Shown one piece after another: positions 1-8,210 of a DNA stretch of 55,546 nt (the stretch's first letter is position 1; the number at the start of each line of letters is the position of its first letter). Made by a program: the position numbers and the translations under genes. Location of the stretch: positions 1-55,546 of the forward strand of contig NZ_CAMCEC010000015.1 of the NCBI RefSeq assembly GCF_945873775.1. Direction: 5' to 3'. Source of the DNA: an uncultured Treponema sp. (GTDB taxonomy: Bacteria; Spirochaetota; Spirochaetia; Treponematales; Treponemataceae). Under the pieces are notes generated by a model. It was not told the origin of the DNA, did no database searches, and saw nothing but the letters and a program-made list of their open reading frames with translations.

Positions 1-32
1 AGCACAAATTCGTTATTTTTTCTCCTCCGTGT

Positions 33-923
33 CTAAATCTGAGGCTTATTATATTTTAAGAATTCTTTTACAACAGAATCAAAATCTTTTATATAGTTAG
101 AAGAATTTCCATAAGCTGTATCACGTGCAATATCAACAAAATTATTTACATAGGATTTAAAAATATATGGTGTATTATTACTAAAACTTTTCTTTAACTC
201 ATTTAAAAATTGTATTTTTTCAGCTTCGTAATTTACAGTTCCTCTTATTAGGTTATAAAATATTCCGACTAGTTCTGGCTTCTTTCCAAAAATTGTCTTT
301 GCAATTACAGAATCTTCATTTTTATCATTTTCACAATAATCTGAATAAATTCTTTCTACAACTTTTATATAATGAACAACTCCATTTGTACTCAAATGAT
401 CCAAAACGGAAGGAATCAAATAATAATCGGAACTTAAAAATGCAGATTGTGTAATCACAGTATTTGAAGGCGGACAATCAATAAGTATATAATTATAATC
501 ATTCTTAAATCTATTCAATAAATCTCCTAAAATTGACAAATACTCAAGATTAGGCAACATCTGCATTGCAAGAGTATCAAGTCCCACACCTTTTTTATAA
601 AACAAACTTGAAGGAATAAAAAAATAGTTGTCATCTCTTTTATGAATTATCTTTTCTGGAAAAGGAATATTTAAAGCCGGATATTTTTTTATTTTCGTTA
701 TATATAAATCAAAAATGTGATTCAAAACTTCATCATCTTCAAGTTCAGCCAAAGTTTTTGATAAAAAACTTGATATTTGTATTTCACTTAATGAAGATTG
801 AGGATCAAGGTCAATGGTTAAAACTTTATGCTCTTCTTTTGAAAGATAATTTGCAAAATTTACTACAGTCGTAGTCTTCCCGACTCCGCCCTTGTAATTT
901 CCAATAAAAACAATCTTACCCAT
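33..923 (-). CDS. ParA/Soj-type P-loop ATPase, orphan
   Basis: A 296-aa ParA/MinD superfamily ATPase. The deviant Walker A box KGGVGKTT is at residues 11-18, followed by the switch segment TIDLDPQSS near residue 40 and the Walker B-like ILIDCPPS near residue 150. Such ATPases position plasmids, chromosomes or surface complexes. The start at 923 is preceded by GGAG and lies just after the stop of the acetyltransferase gene, so the two look co-transcribed. No ParB or centromere-like repeat is visible in the window. A GGAGGAG motif downstream (about 20-26) suggests another gene continues beyond the left edge, where a partner might be. The family call is firm; the role here is unknown. Confidence 0.88.
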   Translation of the reverse strand: MGKIVFIGNYKGGVGKTTTVVNFANYLSKEEHKVLTIDLDPQSSLSEIQISSFLSKTLAELEDDEVLNHIFDLYITKIKKYPALNIPFPEKIIHKRDDNYFFIPSSLFYKKGVGLDTLAMQMLPNLEYLSILGDLLNRFKNDYNYILIDCPPSNTVITQSAFLSSDYYLIPSVLDHLSTNGVVHYIKVVERIYSDYCENDKNEDSVIAKTIFGKKPELVGIFYNLIRGTVNYEAEKIQFLNELKKSFSNNTPYIFKSYVNNFVDIARDTAYGNSSNYIKDFDSVVKEFLKYNKPQI

Positions 924-937
924 AAAAATACTCCAAC

Positions 938-1543
938 TTATCTCTTCAAAAACTCATCAAGCATTTTTTCATCCAGCTTTTCATACACTGCAGGGATGTC
1001 TTCTTTCGTAAATTTATCGAACAAGGCGGCAACATCTATTTTTTCAAGTTTTTTACGAAGGCTTTCGTCCAGTCTGTACTTTATGAACTTTGCAGGATTT
1101 CCCCCGACTATTGCATAAGGCTCGACATCTTTTGTGACCACAGCACCTGCCGCAACAACTGCTCCCTGCCCTACCGTAACGCCTGAACAGATTATGGCAT
1201 TTTGACCAATCCAGACATCGTCTTTTATAACAATATCTCCCTTGCTTCCGGCTTCGCGCTCTTCTCCAAAAAGCCGCACCTTAAACGGATAAGTCGAGAT
1301 TGTGTCAAGATTGTGCTCGCCGCCCAACAGGAAAGTCGTTCCGCCTGCAATCGAACAGTAGTTTCCGATAATGAGCTTTGTATCGGCCGGCGAAAAATCT
1401 ATCACGCTGATTGCCCCATAAGATTTTCTTCCAACCTGAACACGGTTCATGTCGCACATATTCACAACGCACACAAGATTGTGCCTGTTCCGCAGACGAA
1501 ACAGCCTGTGGAAAATTTTGAGTTTTAAAACAGATAAAAGCAT
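938..1543 (-). CDS. CatB-like hexapeptide-repeat acetyltransferase
   Basis: A 201-aa left-handed beta-helix acyltransferase of the xenobiotic/CatB type. Hexapeptide repeats run from about residue 45 to 150 ([20 protein letters not shown]). The catalytic histidine is probably in GGEHN, and the family signature [13 protein letters not shown] follows. The start at 1543 has AGGA seven bases upstream. In a polysaccharide operon such enzymes usually O- or N-acetylate a sugar rather than an antibiotic, so surface-glycan acetylation is the inferred role. It lies directly downstream of the SGNH hydrolase gene and upstream of parA on the same strand. A run of 12 T (1577-1588) lies in the gap between this gene and the SGNH gene. 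Confidence 0.85.
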   Translation of the reverse strand: MLLSVLKLKIFHRLFRLRNRHNLVCVVNMCDMNRVQVGRKSYGAISVIDFSPADTKLIIGNYCSIAGGTTFLLGGEHNLDTISTYPFKVRLFGEEREAGSKGDIVIKDDVWIGQNAIICSGVTVGQGAVVAAGAVVTKDVEPYAIVGGNPAKFIKYRLDESLRKKLEKIDVAALFDKFTKEDIPAVYEKLDEKMLDEFLKR

Positions 1544-1600
1544 TGTTTTTCCTAACGAATGAGAAAATTATAGAAATTTTTTTTTTTTGTTTTATTCAGA

Positions 1601-2453
1601 CTATTCCGAAAGAACGCACAGAATGTTTTTTGCTATTCTGTCCATTCCTATATCGCCAGGATGAGCACCGACTCCCGGCTTTCTGTATTTTTTATAGCTT
1701 GAAGCAAAATTTTCTGGGTCAATTCCGCTTCCTAAATGACTCAAGTCACAGATTCTGCTGCCAGTTGAAAAAGCGACATCGGTAATTATGTTTATTTTTT
1801 CTTTTACTGGCCAAAAAGGAATGCACACAACCCTTTTTGAATTTTTAAAGCCTTCTATAAGTTCGCAATAACGGGTAAAGAAAACTTCTCCGTAAACGGA
1901 AATATCTTCATAACTTACATTTTCACCAATCTGAAAAACAACAACATCAGGATTCTTTACCTGTATGTTTTTTAGTTTATCTTTTGAAAAAACTGAATCT
2001 CTAAACCCGCGCTCAAAGTCCGAAATATTTACACAAGAAAATTTTACGTTGACTTCGTATTTGTTTGCATACATAGAAACAAGTTTATGAACATAGTCAT
2101 TTTCGATCTTTGTAGAAGTAAGTCCTCGTTTTGTTTTATCCGGCTCTTCATCAGGAACACCGCAATATGTAAGAGAATTTCCAAGAAAAAGGAACTCAAC
2201 GGTTTTAGCGTCTTGATTTACAATATATTCGTCATCCAAGAAATCATCATAAGCATCATTGTTGAAAGTCTTTAAAACTTTTTCCGAAGTCTGGGATTTT
2301 AGTTTTTGCTTCAGATAAAAGGTCTGAATTTTCAGCTTTACTGCATCAAATTTCCAAATCGCTATTGCCGAAAATAACAATAAAAATAAAAAGTTAGCAA
2401 TAAGGGAAAGTTTTAGTACCCCCCCCGAATTTTAGATTAGTTTTTGTTTTCAT
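1601..2453 (-). pseudogene. SGNH/GDSL hydrolase, out of frame at a G8 tract (probable phase-OFF)
   Basis: The SGNH-hydrolase blocks are FLGNSLT (nucleophile Ser), VVFQIGEN, and GVGAHPGDIGM (catalytic Asp/His region). The in-frame part lacks a good start. A well-placed ATG lies at 2453 with AAGGAG upstream. From that ATG, translation runs through eight G (2419-2426) and stops soon after. The distance from the ATG to the stop is 853 nt. With 7 or 10 G the frame becomes continuous and gives a protein of about 283 aa. Its N-terminus would be basic, then the tract glycines, then a hydrophobic anchor (LFLLLLFSAIAIW). So the full gene encodes a membrane-anchored or exported esterase/acetyltransferase-like enzyme, currently switched off. 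The frame change is seen directly; phase variation is inferred. Confidence 0.82.
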
Positions 2454-2484
2454 AAAAAAAACTCCTTTTTTATCTAATTAAATT

Positions 2485-3129
2485 TTATAGATACAAATCT
2501 TTCAAGAACTTTTTTATTTCCGAAAAGACACTGTTTTCAAAATCGAATACATTCTTTGCAACCGCAACTCTTATGGTATTGCAAATTTTTGGCAGACCAG
2601 CCAAGTATGTCTGTAATAAAGCTTTATGAATATTATATTTTTCTTTATCTGATTCAGACTGCAACATCTTTGCATTCTGCACATAAGAGTCCGCAATAGG
2701 AAACAAACTTGTATGCTTTACTGAATCAAGACATAAATCTTCAAGCATTCCACTTCGTTTATTGTCAGGCATAATAAAGATTCCACATGCAATTTCAGCT
2801 TTAACAACATTGCCAGATTTCTTAGGTATACATTCTGCCGGAAATATTTTTTTCAAGTTAGATTCAAAACTTTGAAAAGTAGATTTTGCTTCATTCTTCT
2901 CTGCATCAAATACAAATCCAATATGGGTAACTTTGTCAAAATTTGTAATAATAGATAACGCTTCCAAAGTATTCTTTAGATTCTCCCGGCCAGCGACATT
3001 TATAATCTGAACAGTATTTATATCTAAGTATTTTAGTAATGCGGCAAAAAAGCCTTTTTCATCCTGTCCCTCAACTATTAAAAGCTGCTCACTTTCTATA
3101 GAAAGATTATTACTCTCTTCAAACTTCAT
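2485..3129 (-). CDS. DUF3226/TOPRIM-like protein, partner of AAA ATPase
   Basis: A 214-aa protein with TOPRIM-like features: LLIVEGQDEKGFF with the key Glu at residue 20, GFVFDAE with Asp75 and Glu77, and the DUF3226 signature MPDNKRSGMLEDLCL near residue 120. Its ATG overlaps the TGA of the upstream AAA ATPase gene, so the two are translationally coupled. AAA_15-type ATPases paired with a separate TOPRIM/DUF protein resemble split OLD nucleases and the PARIS (AriA/AriB) defence design, although AriB belongs to DUF4435. An abortive-infection effector or nuclease role is inferred. The family assignment is fairly sure; the function is not shown by sequence alone. Confidence 0.78.
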   Translation of the reverse strand: MKFEESNNLSIESEQLLIVEGQDEKGFFAALLKYLDINTVQIINVAGRENLKNTLEALSIITNFDKVTHIGFVFDAEKNEAKSTFQSFESNLKKIFPAECIPKKSGNVVKAEIACGIFIMPDNKRSGMLEDLCLDSVKHTSLFPIADSYVQNAKMLQSESDKEKYNIHKALLQTYLAGLPKICNTIRVAVAKNVFDFENSVFSEIKKFLKDLYL

Positions 3130-4160
3130 CTAATCTCCCATCTTTTTGAAATAGCGTTTCTTGCAGCTTCGTTAGAAATATAAGTGCTTTTATGTTCAAA
3201 ATTATTTCTTTCTATTCTAAAAATAGAAGAATTCTCAGTTGATGTAATTCTTGTAAAAGAATCAATACATTCATAAGAATGTGTTGTTGCAAAAATCTGA
3301 TTATTTTGCCTTTCACACAACTCTGCAACTGCTTTCCACAATCCATCCATGGCTGTATAATGCAACCCATTCTCAAATTCATCAATTAAAATTATGCCAT
3401 TTGAAATTGTCGCAATGCAAGAAACCAATCCAACGATTTTTTCTATTCCTTGTCCTACCATCCTAAGAGGCAACAATGAAGAAAGCCCTGTGTCAACAAA
3501 AATAGAACCATTTGAACCTAACTGAATATCCTTTATAGAAGAGTCAACGCTTACCAAAACATTTAGCAGCAAGTCTTTCTTTTTTGAGATTATCAATGAC
3601 TCAAGTTGAGCAGTTGGATTAAAATTATTCCATTGAGCAGTCCAGTAAAAAACAGGACAACGCCCAGAATCTTTTTTTATTAATTCTATTTCATCAGAAG
3701 TAAAAGGAACTTTTCCTAAACCCCAGTCAGCTTGATTATATAAGACTGAATATTTATTAGAAAAATCGTCTATAGATATTTTAAAGCTAGAAATACGTTT
3801 TTCGTTCAATAACTGTCCAGTCATTGTTATATATTTAGAATCATTACCAAAAACACATTCAATATCTAATTTTCGTTTTTGCTCCCCATTTATCCTTGTA
3901 ATTTCCACAGGATTTGAAACATCTATATTATGGAAAATAACACTTAAATCTTCATTAGTTCTTACCACATTGCTCCGGCAAGTATTAATCTGATCGAGCG
4001 GCATATTTGGAATATCGCAAGAAGCATAAACAGACTCCAACAATGTTGACTTTCCGCAATTGTTTTTTCCAATCAATAAATTAAATTGCTTACAATTAGC
4101 CAATGATAATTTTTTTATAGAGCGAAAATTCTTAATATCAAGTTCTGTTATAAGATTCAT
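3126..4160 (-). CDS. AAA_15/OLD-like ABC-type ATPase (defence sensor candidate)
   Basis: An ATPase of about 344 aa from the ATG at 4160. The OLD/RecF-type N-terminus ITELDIKNFRSIKKL precedes Walker A GKNNCGKST (about residues 31-39). Later come Walker B IILIDEFENGLH and the switch-like FATTHSYE. This is the ABC/SMC-like ATPase family found in OLD, Gabija, PARIS and retron systems. A TTG start at 4178 is open in the same frame, but the ATG is more plausible; neither has a strong ribosome-binding site. It overlaps the DUF3226 gene by four bases and lies 85 bp downstream of the HEPN gene. It is probably an infection-sensing ATPase controlling the TOPRIM partner. Confidence 0.83.
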   Translation of the reverse strand: MNLITELDIKNFRSIKKLSLANCKQFNLLIGKNNCGKSTLLESVYASCDIPNMPLDQINTCRSNVVRTNEDLSVIFHNIDVSNPVEITRINGEQKRKLDIECVFGNDSKYITMTGQLLNEKRISSFKISIDDFSNKYSVLYNQADWGLGKVPFTSDEIELIKKDSGRCPVFYWTAQWNNFNPTAQLESLIISKKKDLLLNVLVSVDSSIKDIQLGSNGSIFVDTGLSSLLPLRMVGQGIEKIVGLVSCIATISNGIILIDEFENGLHYTAMDGLWKAVAELCERQNNQIFATTHSYECIDSFTRITSTENSSIFRIERNNFEHKSTYISNEAARNAISKRWEIR

Positions 4161-4245
4161 AATGTTTTTAATATACAAAATTATTTATAATTTCTCAATA
4201 ATCGATTCAATGCAGTGTTTATCTCTCATTTTTATAAGGCTTATT

Positions 4246-4722
4246 TTAACTTTCCATCACTTTCAGTAAACGTTCAAAGAATTTCTGAATTCTTACATAG
4301 CTATCTTCAAGACTTTTAAAACCTATGTTAGATATTTCTCCATGCGCAATTTTATTGCGGTTGTCATAAATTGACTGCAAGGAATCCTTATATTCCTGAT
4401 AATCCGCATCTTTTTTCAGTGTTTCAACCCAACACTCATCAAATTTACATAATATTTCTTCTATTTTCGTCATCTGCAAATTTGTTGTATGTTTTATTGA
4501 ATTTGACAGGTATTTTTTAAGTTTTGGATGTGCTTTATTTTCAAAATATTTATTTAAATAATAAACAAACATTTTTTCTGTGTACCCTGCGATTAAAATA
4601 CACAGATATTTTGAAAGATTAGAAATAATTTCATCACAATCATCTTGCTTGTACAAAGAATTGATCTGCTCAATAAGAGAATTAATTCTTCTTTCAAATG
4701 TCTGTTTTACTTCATTACTCAT
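4246..4722 (-). CDS. HEPN-domain RNase-like protein, partner of DUF262
   Basis: A helical protein of 158 aa from the ATG at 4722. The HEPN catalytic motif RNxxxH is present as RNKIAH at residues 122-127. The family resembles the MAE_28990/RiboL-PSP group of HEPN nucleases. HEPN proteins of this kind cut RNA and act as toxins or abortive-infection effectors. Its start overlaps the end of the DUF262 gene (stop at 4715), so the two form one translational unit. DUF262/HEPN neighbours recur in defence islands, which supports a two-component system. A longer start at 4749 exists but would overlap DUF262 further. Nuclease activity is inferred from the intact motif. Confidence 0.78.
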   Translation of the reverse strand: MSNEVKQTFERRINSLIEQINSLYKQDDCDEIISNLSKYLCILIAGYTEKMFVYYLNKYFENKAHPKLKKYLSNSIKHTTNLQMTKIEEILCKFDECWVETLKKDADYQEYKDSLQSIYDNRNKIAHGEISNIGFKSLEDSYVRIQKFFERLLKVMES

Positions 4723-5788
4723 TGCATTCTTGAATTTTCTTAATTGCAATTTCTATGCGCTCTTTGAGCGGAATGCTGTGATGAGTCTTTCCAGTTTCTA
4801 TATTTTTCTGAAAATCAGAGGAATTTACCATTGCCCTTATTGCAGAAGAATACTTATTAAAATCAAGATTTTTTCCAGTTTGCAAATATTTATAAGTTCC
4901 GACAAAAACAGCATCTAAGATTGCAAGGTTAAGTACTTTGCTTGGTCTAAAAATATTAAAGTCTAACTGACTTAAAAAACTAAAAGTCTGGTTGAATAAA
5001 TTAACCTGAACAGAACAATCAGCTTCAGACTTGTTTTTATTTATGTCACAATACTGATTCAAGAATTCTTTCATATTTCCAGTATATTCTTCATAAGAAT
5101 TAGCCAAAGAAAGCAATCTAATAACAATTTCCTGATCTTTTTTTCTTTTACTGGAAACAATTAAAACTTTTTTAAAATTTTCATCTTTTACTAAATTCTG
5201 AATAATCTTTTGGAATGAACCATGATAAACACAAGAGCGAATTTCCTGCGGTGTAAGATTTACTCCGCCTGTATTCAATCTTTCAAAAATCAGATAGACA
5301 GCGTTATAATTCTGTTCCTGCGGCTCATCAGCTTTTACAACGGTTGCATGAATCAAAGTGTCATCAAGCTTTAACCTTAGTTCTTCATCCAAATCCTCAA
5401 TAGTTTTTCCCTCAAATGAAGAATTTACAGAAACTAAAGCAAATTTAGAGCCATCGGAAAATTTCTTGCTATAAAAAAGCCGGATACTTTCAAGACGCTG
5501 AAAACCATCTATAATAATCTGCTTGTTATCTTCTTCCTTGTACAAACACACACTAGGAATCGGAAGCCCCAATAAAAGTGATTCTATAAATTTTGAAGCC
5601 TTCTTTTTACTCCAAACATAATTTCTTTGAAAATCTGGCAAATAAATAGAATGTGAGTTCTGCCGTCTGACCAAACCATTGACATCAAAATCTATTCCAT
5701 AACTATTAAGTTTATATGTTGTAGTATATTCGTGTTCTTCAGTCTCGTTCTTTTCTAGTTCGTCGAGTTCGTTTTTTGATTCTTCCAT
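4715..5788 (-). CDS. DUF262 (GmrS/ParB-fold) protein
   Basis: A protein of 357 aa from the ATG at 5788, which has AGAAGG upstream. The N-terminal DUF262 fold shows PDFQRNYVW at residues 51-59 and the nucleotide-binding/hydrolysis signature DGFQRL at residues 94-99, the family's DGQQR motif. This domain is the N-terminal half of GmrSD type IV restriction enzymes and of BrxU, where it uses NTP to control a nuclease half. No C-terminal HNH (DUF1524) domain is visible. Instead a separate HEPN gene overlaps the 3' end, so the HEPN protein is probably the effector. The region is A+T-rich compared with the housekeeping genes. The family call is strong. Confidence 0.86.
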   Translation of the reverse strand: MEESKNELDELEKNETEEHEYTTTYKLNSYGIDFDVNGLVRRQNSHSIYLPDFQRNYVWSKKKASKFIESLLLGLPIPSVCLYKEEDNKQIIIDGFQRLESIRLFYSKKFSDGSKFALVSVNSSFEGKTIEDLDEELRLKLDDTLIHATVVKADEPQEQNYNAVYLIFERLNTGGVNLTPQEIRSCVYHGSFQKIIQNLVKDENFKKVLIVSSKRKKDQEIVIRLLSLANSYEEYTGNMKEFLNQYCDINKNKSEADCSVQVNLFNQTFSFLSQLDFNIFRPSKVLNLAILDAVFVGTYKYLQTGKNLDFNKYSSAIRAMVNSSDFQKNIETGKTHHSIPLKERIEIAIKKIQECNE

Positions 5789-5804
5789 AAAGCTATACCT
5801 TCTT

Positions 5805-5945
5805 TTAATTTCCGCAATCAAAATCTTTTATAGATTCCTTTTTCCAAATGTCGCAATTTTCAGTAAGTTCAGGCTTTACTATATGATTCAATGTCAGCAA
5901 AACTTTCTCCGAGCAAAAAAATGACCTACTGGAGATACACTAAAA
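5805..5945 (-). pseudogene. possible C-terminal remnant of a lost gene
   Basis: An open frame of about 45 codons without a start, ending at TAA 5807-5805. It reads like real protein (for example SFFCSEKVLLTLNHIVKPEL, then CDIWKKESIKDFDCGN). It is interrupted upstream by a stop near 5947 and lies just before the DUF262 gene. It may be the tail of a gene lost when the DUF262/HEPN module was inserted. The family is not recognised; codon usage was not computed. Confidence 0.35.
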
Positions 5946-6093
5946 GTGTTTTATATAAAACCTCGTTTTCGGTCAGTTAGCAATAATGCACAAAAGCAAC
6001 ATATTTTTGTCAAGGTTTATATTATTTCTTGTAAAAATGGTCTTTTAATGTATTTTATGCAATTAAAACACACAAATAATCACTGTTATTATA
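5822..6093. other. intergenic gap between DUF262 and deaminase modules
   Basis: About 270 bp without an intact gene. It holds most of the remnant described above and a perfect 14-bp palindrome, GTTTTATATAAAAC, at 5948-5961. On the minus strand a TTGACA at about 6008-6013 could be a -35 element for the DUF262 operon, but the matching -10 is poor. A small RNA cannot be excluded. Confidence 0.4.
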
Positions 6094-7932
6094 TTAATAA
6101 TCATTTTTTTCAAGTTCATTTTTTATAATAGAAACAATCGCTTCAAATTTTTTATCATCAATGTCTTTTAAAATAGAATGTAAATCCGAAATTCTTTTTA
6201 TACCCTTTTTAAAATTTATTCCATAATTCATTTCATTTTCATCTTTTAACGGTATCATATTCTGATACAATGATGTATAAGCTCTTCCTATTGCTCCTTC
6301 AAAAAATACTAATTTTGGTCTGTTTTTTCTATCTCCATTATTTAGAATCTGACTTTCTGAAATTCCTGGATAAGGATCTATAGCATAAATCGTTTTTATT
6401 CCAAGCTGAAAAGCTTTTTTTGAACATAATTCACAAGGACTAGCTGTAGAAAAAAGAATGCCCCCATCTTTTAATTGAATTCCATTTTTTACTAATTGCA
6501 GGAAAGCATTTTCTTCTGCATGAAGTGCCCTTGTATATACTTGATTTTTATCATTCTTAAAGCCGTTATATGTATCCTTAAAACAAAATGGAACGATTCT
6601 TTGTCTAGAAATTTCTTTATCATTTATAAAATTGCTCTTTACAAAAGTTCTATAGTTTTTATCTTTCAGTTCAAAATCACTAAATGCCTCTTTATCATTA
6701 TTGGTAAGCAAATGATTAATATCACATAAATTGCATGGAACCTGCCCTTTTGGAGCATCGTTCCAACCAACAGAAAGAACAGAAAAAACTTTATTAGTAA
6801 CAACAGCGCCAACTTGCCTAGAAATACAACCTGAATTAACTTTAGTATTATAAGCAATTTGCATACAACGCTCTTGTGCTGTTGGTGCTACAAGACCAGG
6901 GTGAAGAATCAAAGCATAATAACGAATAATCAGCGCTGCTAATTCTGATAAATCCGCAAGATTGTCTCCATTATTATGAAAATATATATCAGCTAATTCT
7001 AAACAACGAGGAATATCCTGCGATATAAAATACTTTTCACCTTTTTTTGACTCTTCATTGTTTTTTGCCTCATAAAAATTCTTATAATCAATCCCCTTTT
7101 TAAAAAGTCTTTGTTTCACTAAGATTTCAGTAGCAGATATTGCAAGTAAATAAAAAGAAGAATATCTCTCTTTAAAATAAAAAATTTCAAAAGGATTTCG
7201 AAAAGCGTCTATAACTACATGCACAACTTTATCATTATCAATCGTTCGTTTTCGCAAAATTTTTATAAACATATTCAATCGTTGTGCAAAGAGAAACATT
7301 TTTTCAGGCTGAAATAAAGAATTAAAAGCTTCACCAGAAGAACGAATATTATCTCCAATTTTTTGCCATAACTTTGTGTAAATTCCTTTGTTAACTCTAT
7401 CAAAAGAATCACGAATTTTCTTATGAAAAGCAGGAAGTTTGTCAAAATAGAAATCAAACAAGTCTGGTTTACACAGATTATTTTCTTTATCTTTTTCTAC
7501 AAGTGCTTTCAACTCAAGTCTTTTTTTATTAAGTTCATTATACTCTTTTTCAAAAAGTGAAAACTCCTTTTCTATTTTATTTTTTACTTCTATCTCATCT
7601 TTATATTCATTAAGTACAAAATCTTTAAATTCTGAGAATTTATTTTCCAATATGAAAGTTAAAATTACAGAACTTGCAGTTATAACAGTAAATTTTTTCC
7701 ATCTGCTTTTTGCATAATCATAAAGAATAGCGTAACTTCTGTCATCTTTTCCTTTATAACAGTTACTTTTAGGAATCGGTGCATTTAAATCCTCAAATTC
7801 TGATGAGAATAAATTAGCTACAGTTGAACAGCCGGAACCAGTATATCCTGTTAATCCAATTATAATAAACTTATCCCTTTCTTTGTATATTTCATCTATA
7901 TATTTATGTTGATTACTCTGATTCATTTTCAT
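6094..7932 (-). CDS. AvcD-like anti-phage deoxycytidylate deaminase with P-loop domain
   Basis: A 612-aa two-domain protein. The N-terminal P-loop kinase-like domain carries GLTGYTGSGCST at residues 26-37. The C-terminal deoxycytidylate-deaminase domain has the zinc/catalytic residues intact: HAEEN (His471, Glu473) and PCELC (Cys500, Cys503). This P-loop plus deaminase architecture is that of the anti-phage dCTP/dCMP deaminases (AvcD type), which deplete deoxycytidine nucleotides during infection. AvcD in Vibrio is held inactive by an upstream RNA, AvcI. Here only 15 bp separate the gene from an upstream 72-aa coding sequence, so an AvcI-like RNA is not obvious at that place. The protein is full length and appears functional. 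ATGs at 7932 and 7926 are both possible starts. Confidence 0.88.
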   Translation of the reverse strand: MKMNQSNQHKYIDEIYKERDKFIIIGLTGYTGSGCSTVANLFSSEFEDLNAPIPKSNCYKGKDDRSYAILYDYAKSRWKKFTVITASSVILTFILENKFSEFKDFVLNEYKDEIEVKNKIEKEFSLFEKEYNELNKKRLELKALVEKDKENNLCKPDLFDFYFDKLPAFHKKIRDSFDRVNKGIYTKLWQKIGDNIRSSGEAFNSLFQPEKMFLFAQRLNMFIKILRKRTIDNDKVVHVVIDAFRNPFEIFYFKERYSSFYLLAISATEILVKQRLFKKGIDYKNFYEAKNNEESKKGEKYFISQDIPRCLELADIYFHNNGDNLADLSELAALIIRYYALILHPGLVAPTAQERCMQIAYNTKVNSGCISRQVGAVVTNKVFSVLSVGWNDAPKGQVPCNLCDINHLLTNNDKEAFSDFELKDKNYRTFVKSNFINDKEISRQRIVPFCFKDTYNGFKNDKNQVYTRALHAEENAFLQLVKNGIQLKDGGILFSTASPCELCSKKAFQLGIKTIYAIDPYPGISESQILNNGDRKNRPKLVFFEGAIGRAYTSLYQNMIPLKDENEMNYGINFKKGIKRISDLHSILKDIDDKKFEAIVSIIKNELEKNDY

Positions 7933-7947
7933 CTTTATTTAATTATT

Positions 7948-8166
7948 TCATAAAACTTCCACAACATCTGGAGAAACATTCAGTCGCTTTGCAATATCAT
8001 TTTTCATCTCATATTCAGAATGATATTCCGTATTATCTACAACATTATCATCATATTCACTATGACCTTTGTCATAAACAACTTCGCACAAGCCACATCT
8101 AATAATTCCGTCCATATATTCAGGCATATTTTCATCTAAATATACTTTTACTTTTTCAATTTTCAT
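7948..8166 (-). CDS. unknown 72-aa acidic protein preceding the deaminase
   Basis: A small acidic protein with one CxxC (CGLC) and a C-terminal segment that could be a helix-turn-helix-like element (MKNDIAKRLNVSPDVVEVL). The start at 8166 has AAGGAG 11 bases upstream, better than many genes here, so it is probably translated. Its stop lies 15 bp before the deaminase start, which implies co-transcription. I do not recognise the family. By position it could be an inhibitor, antitoxin or regulator of the AvcD-like enzyme, or simply an unrelated operon member. Confidence 0.62.
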   Translation of the reverse strand: MKIEKVKVYLDENMPEYMDGIIRCGLCEVVYDKGHSEYDDNVVDNTEYHSEYEMKNDIAKRLNVSPDVVEVL

Positions 8167-8210
8167 TATGACATATCTCCTTTATTTGTTTTATAAGCAT
8201 ATTTCATTTT

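Noticed and set aside
1577..1588. T12 run between the SGNH and acetyltransferase genes as a phase-variation tract
   Set aside because: It is intergenic in an A+T-rich genome. An effect on spacing to a promoter is possible, but no promoter elements around it support this.
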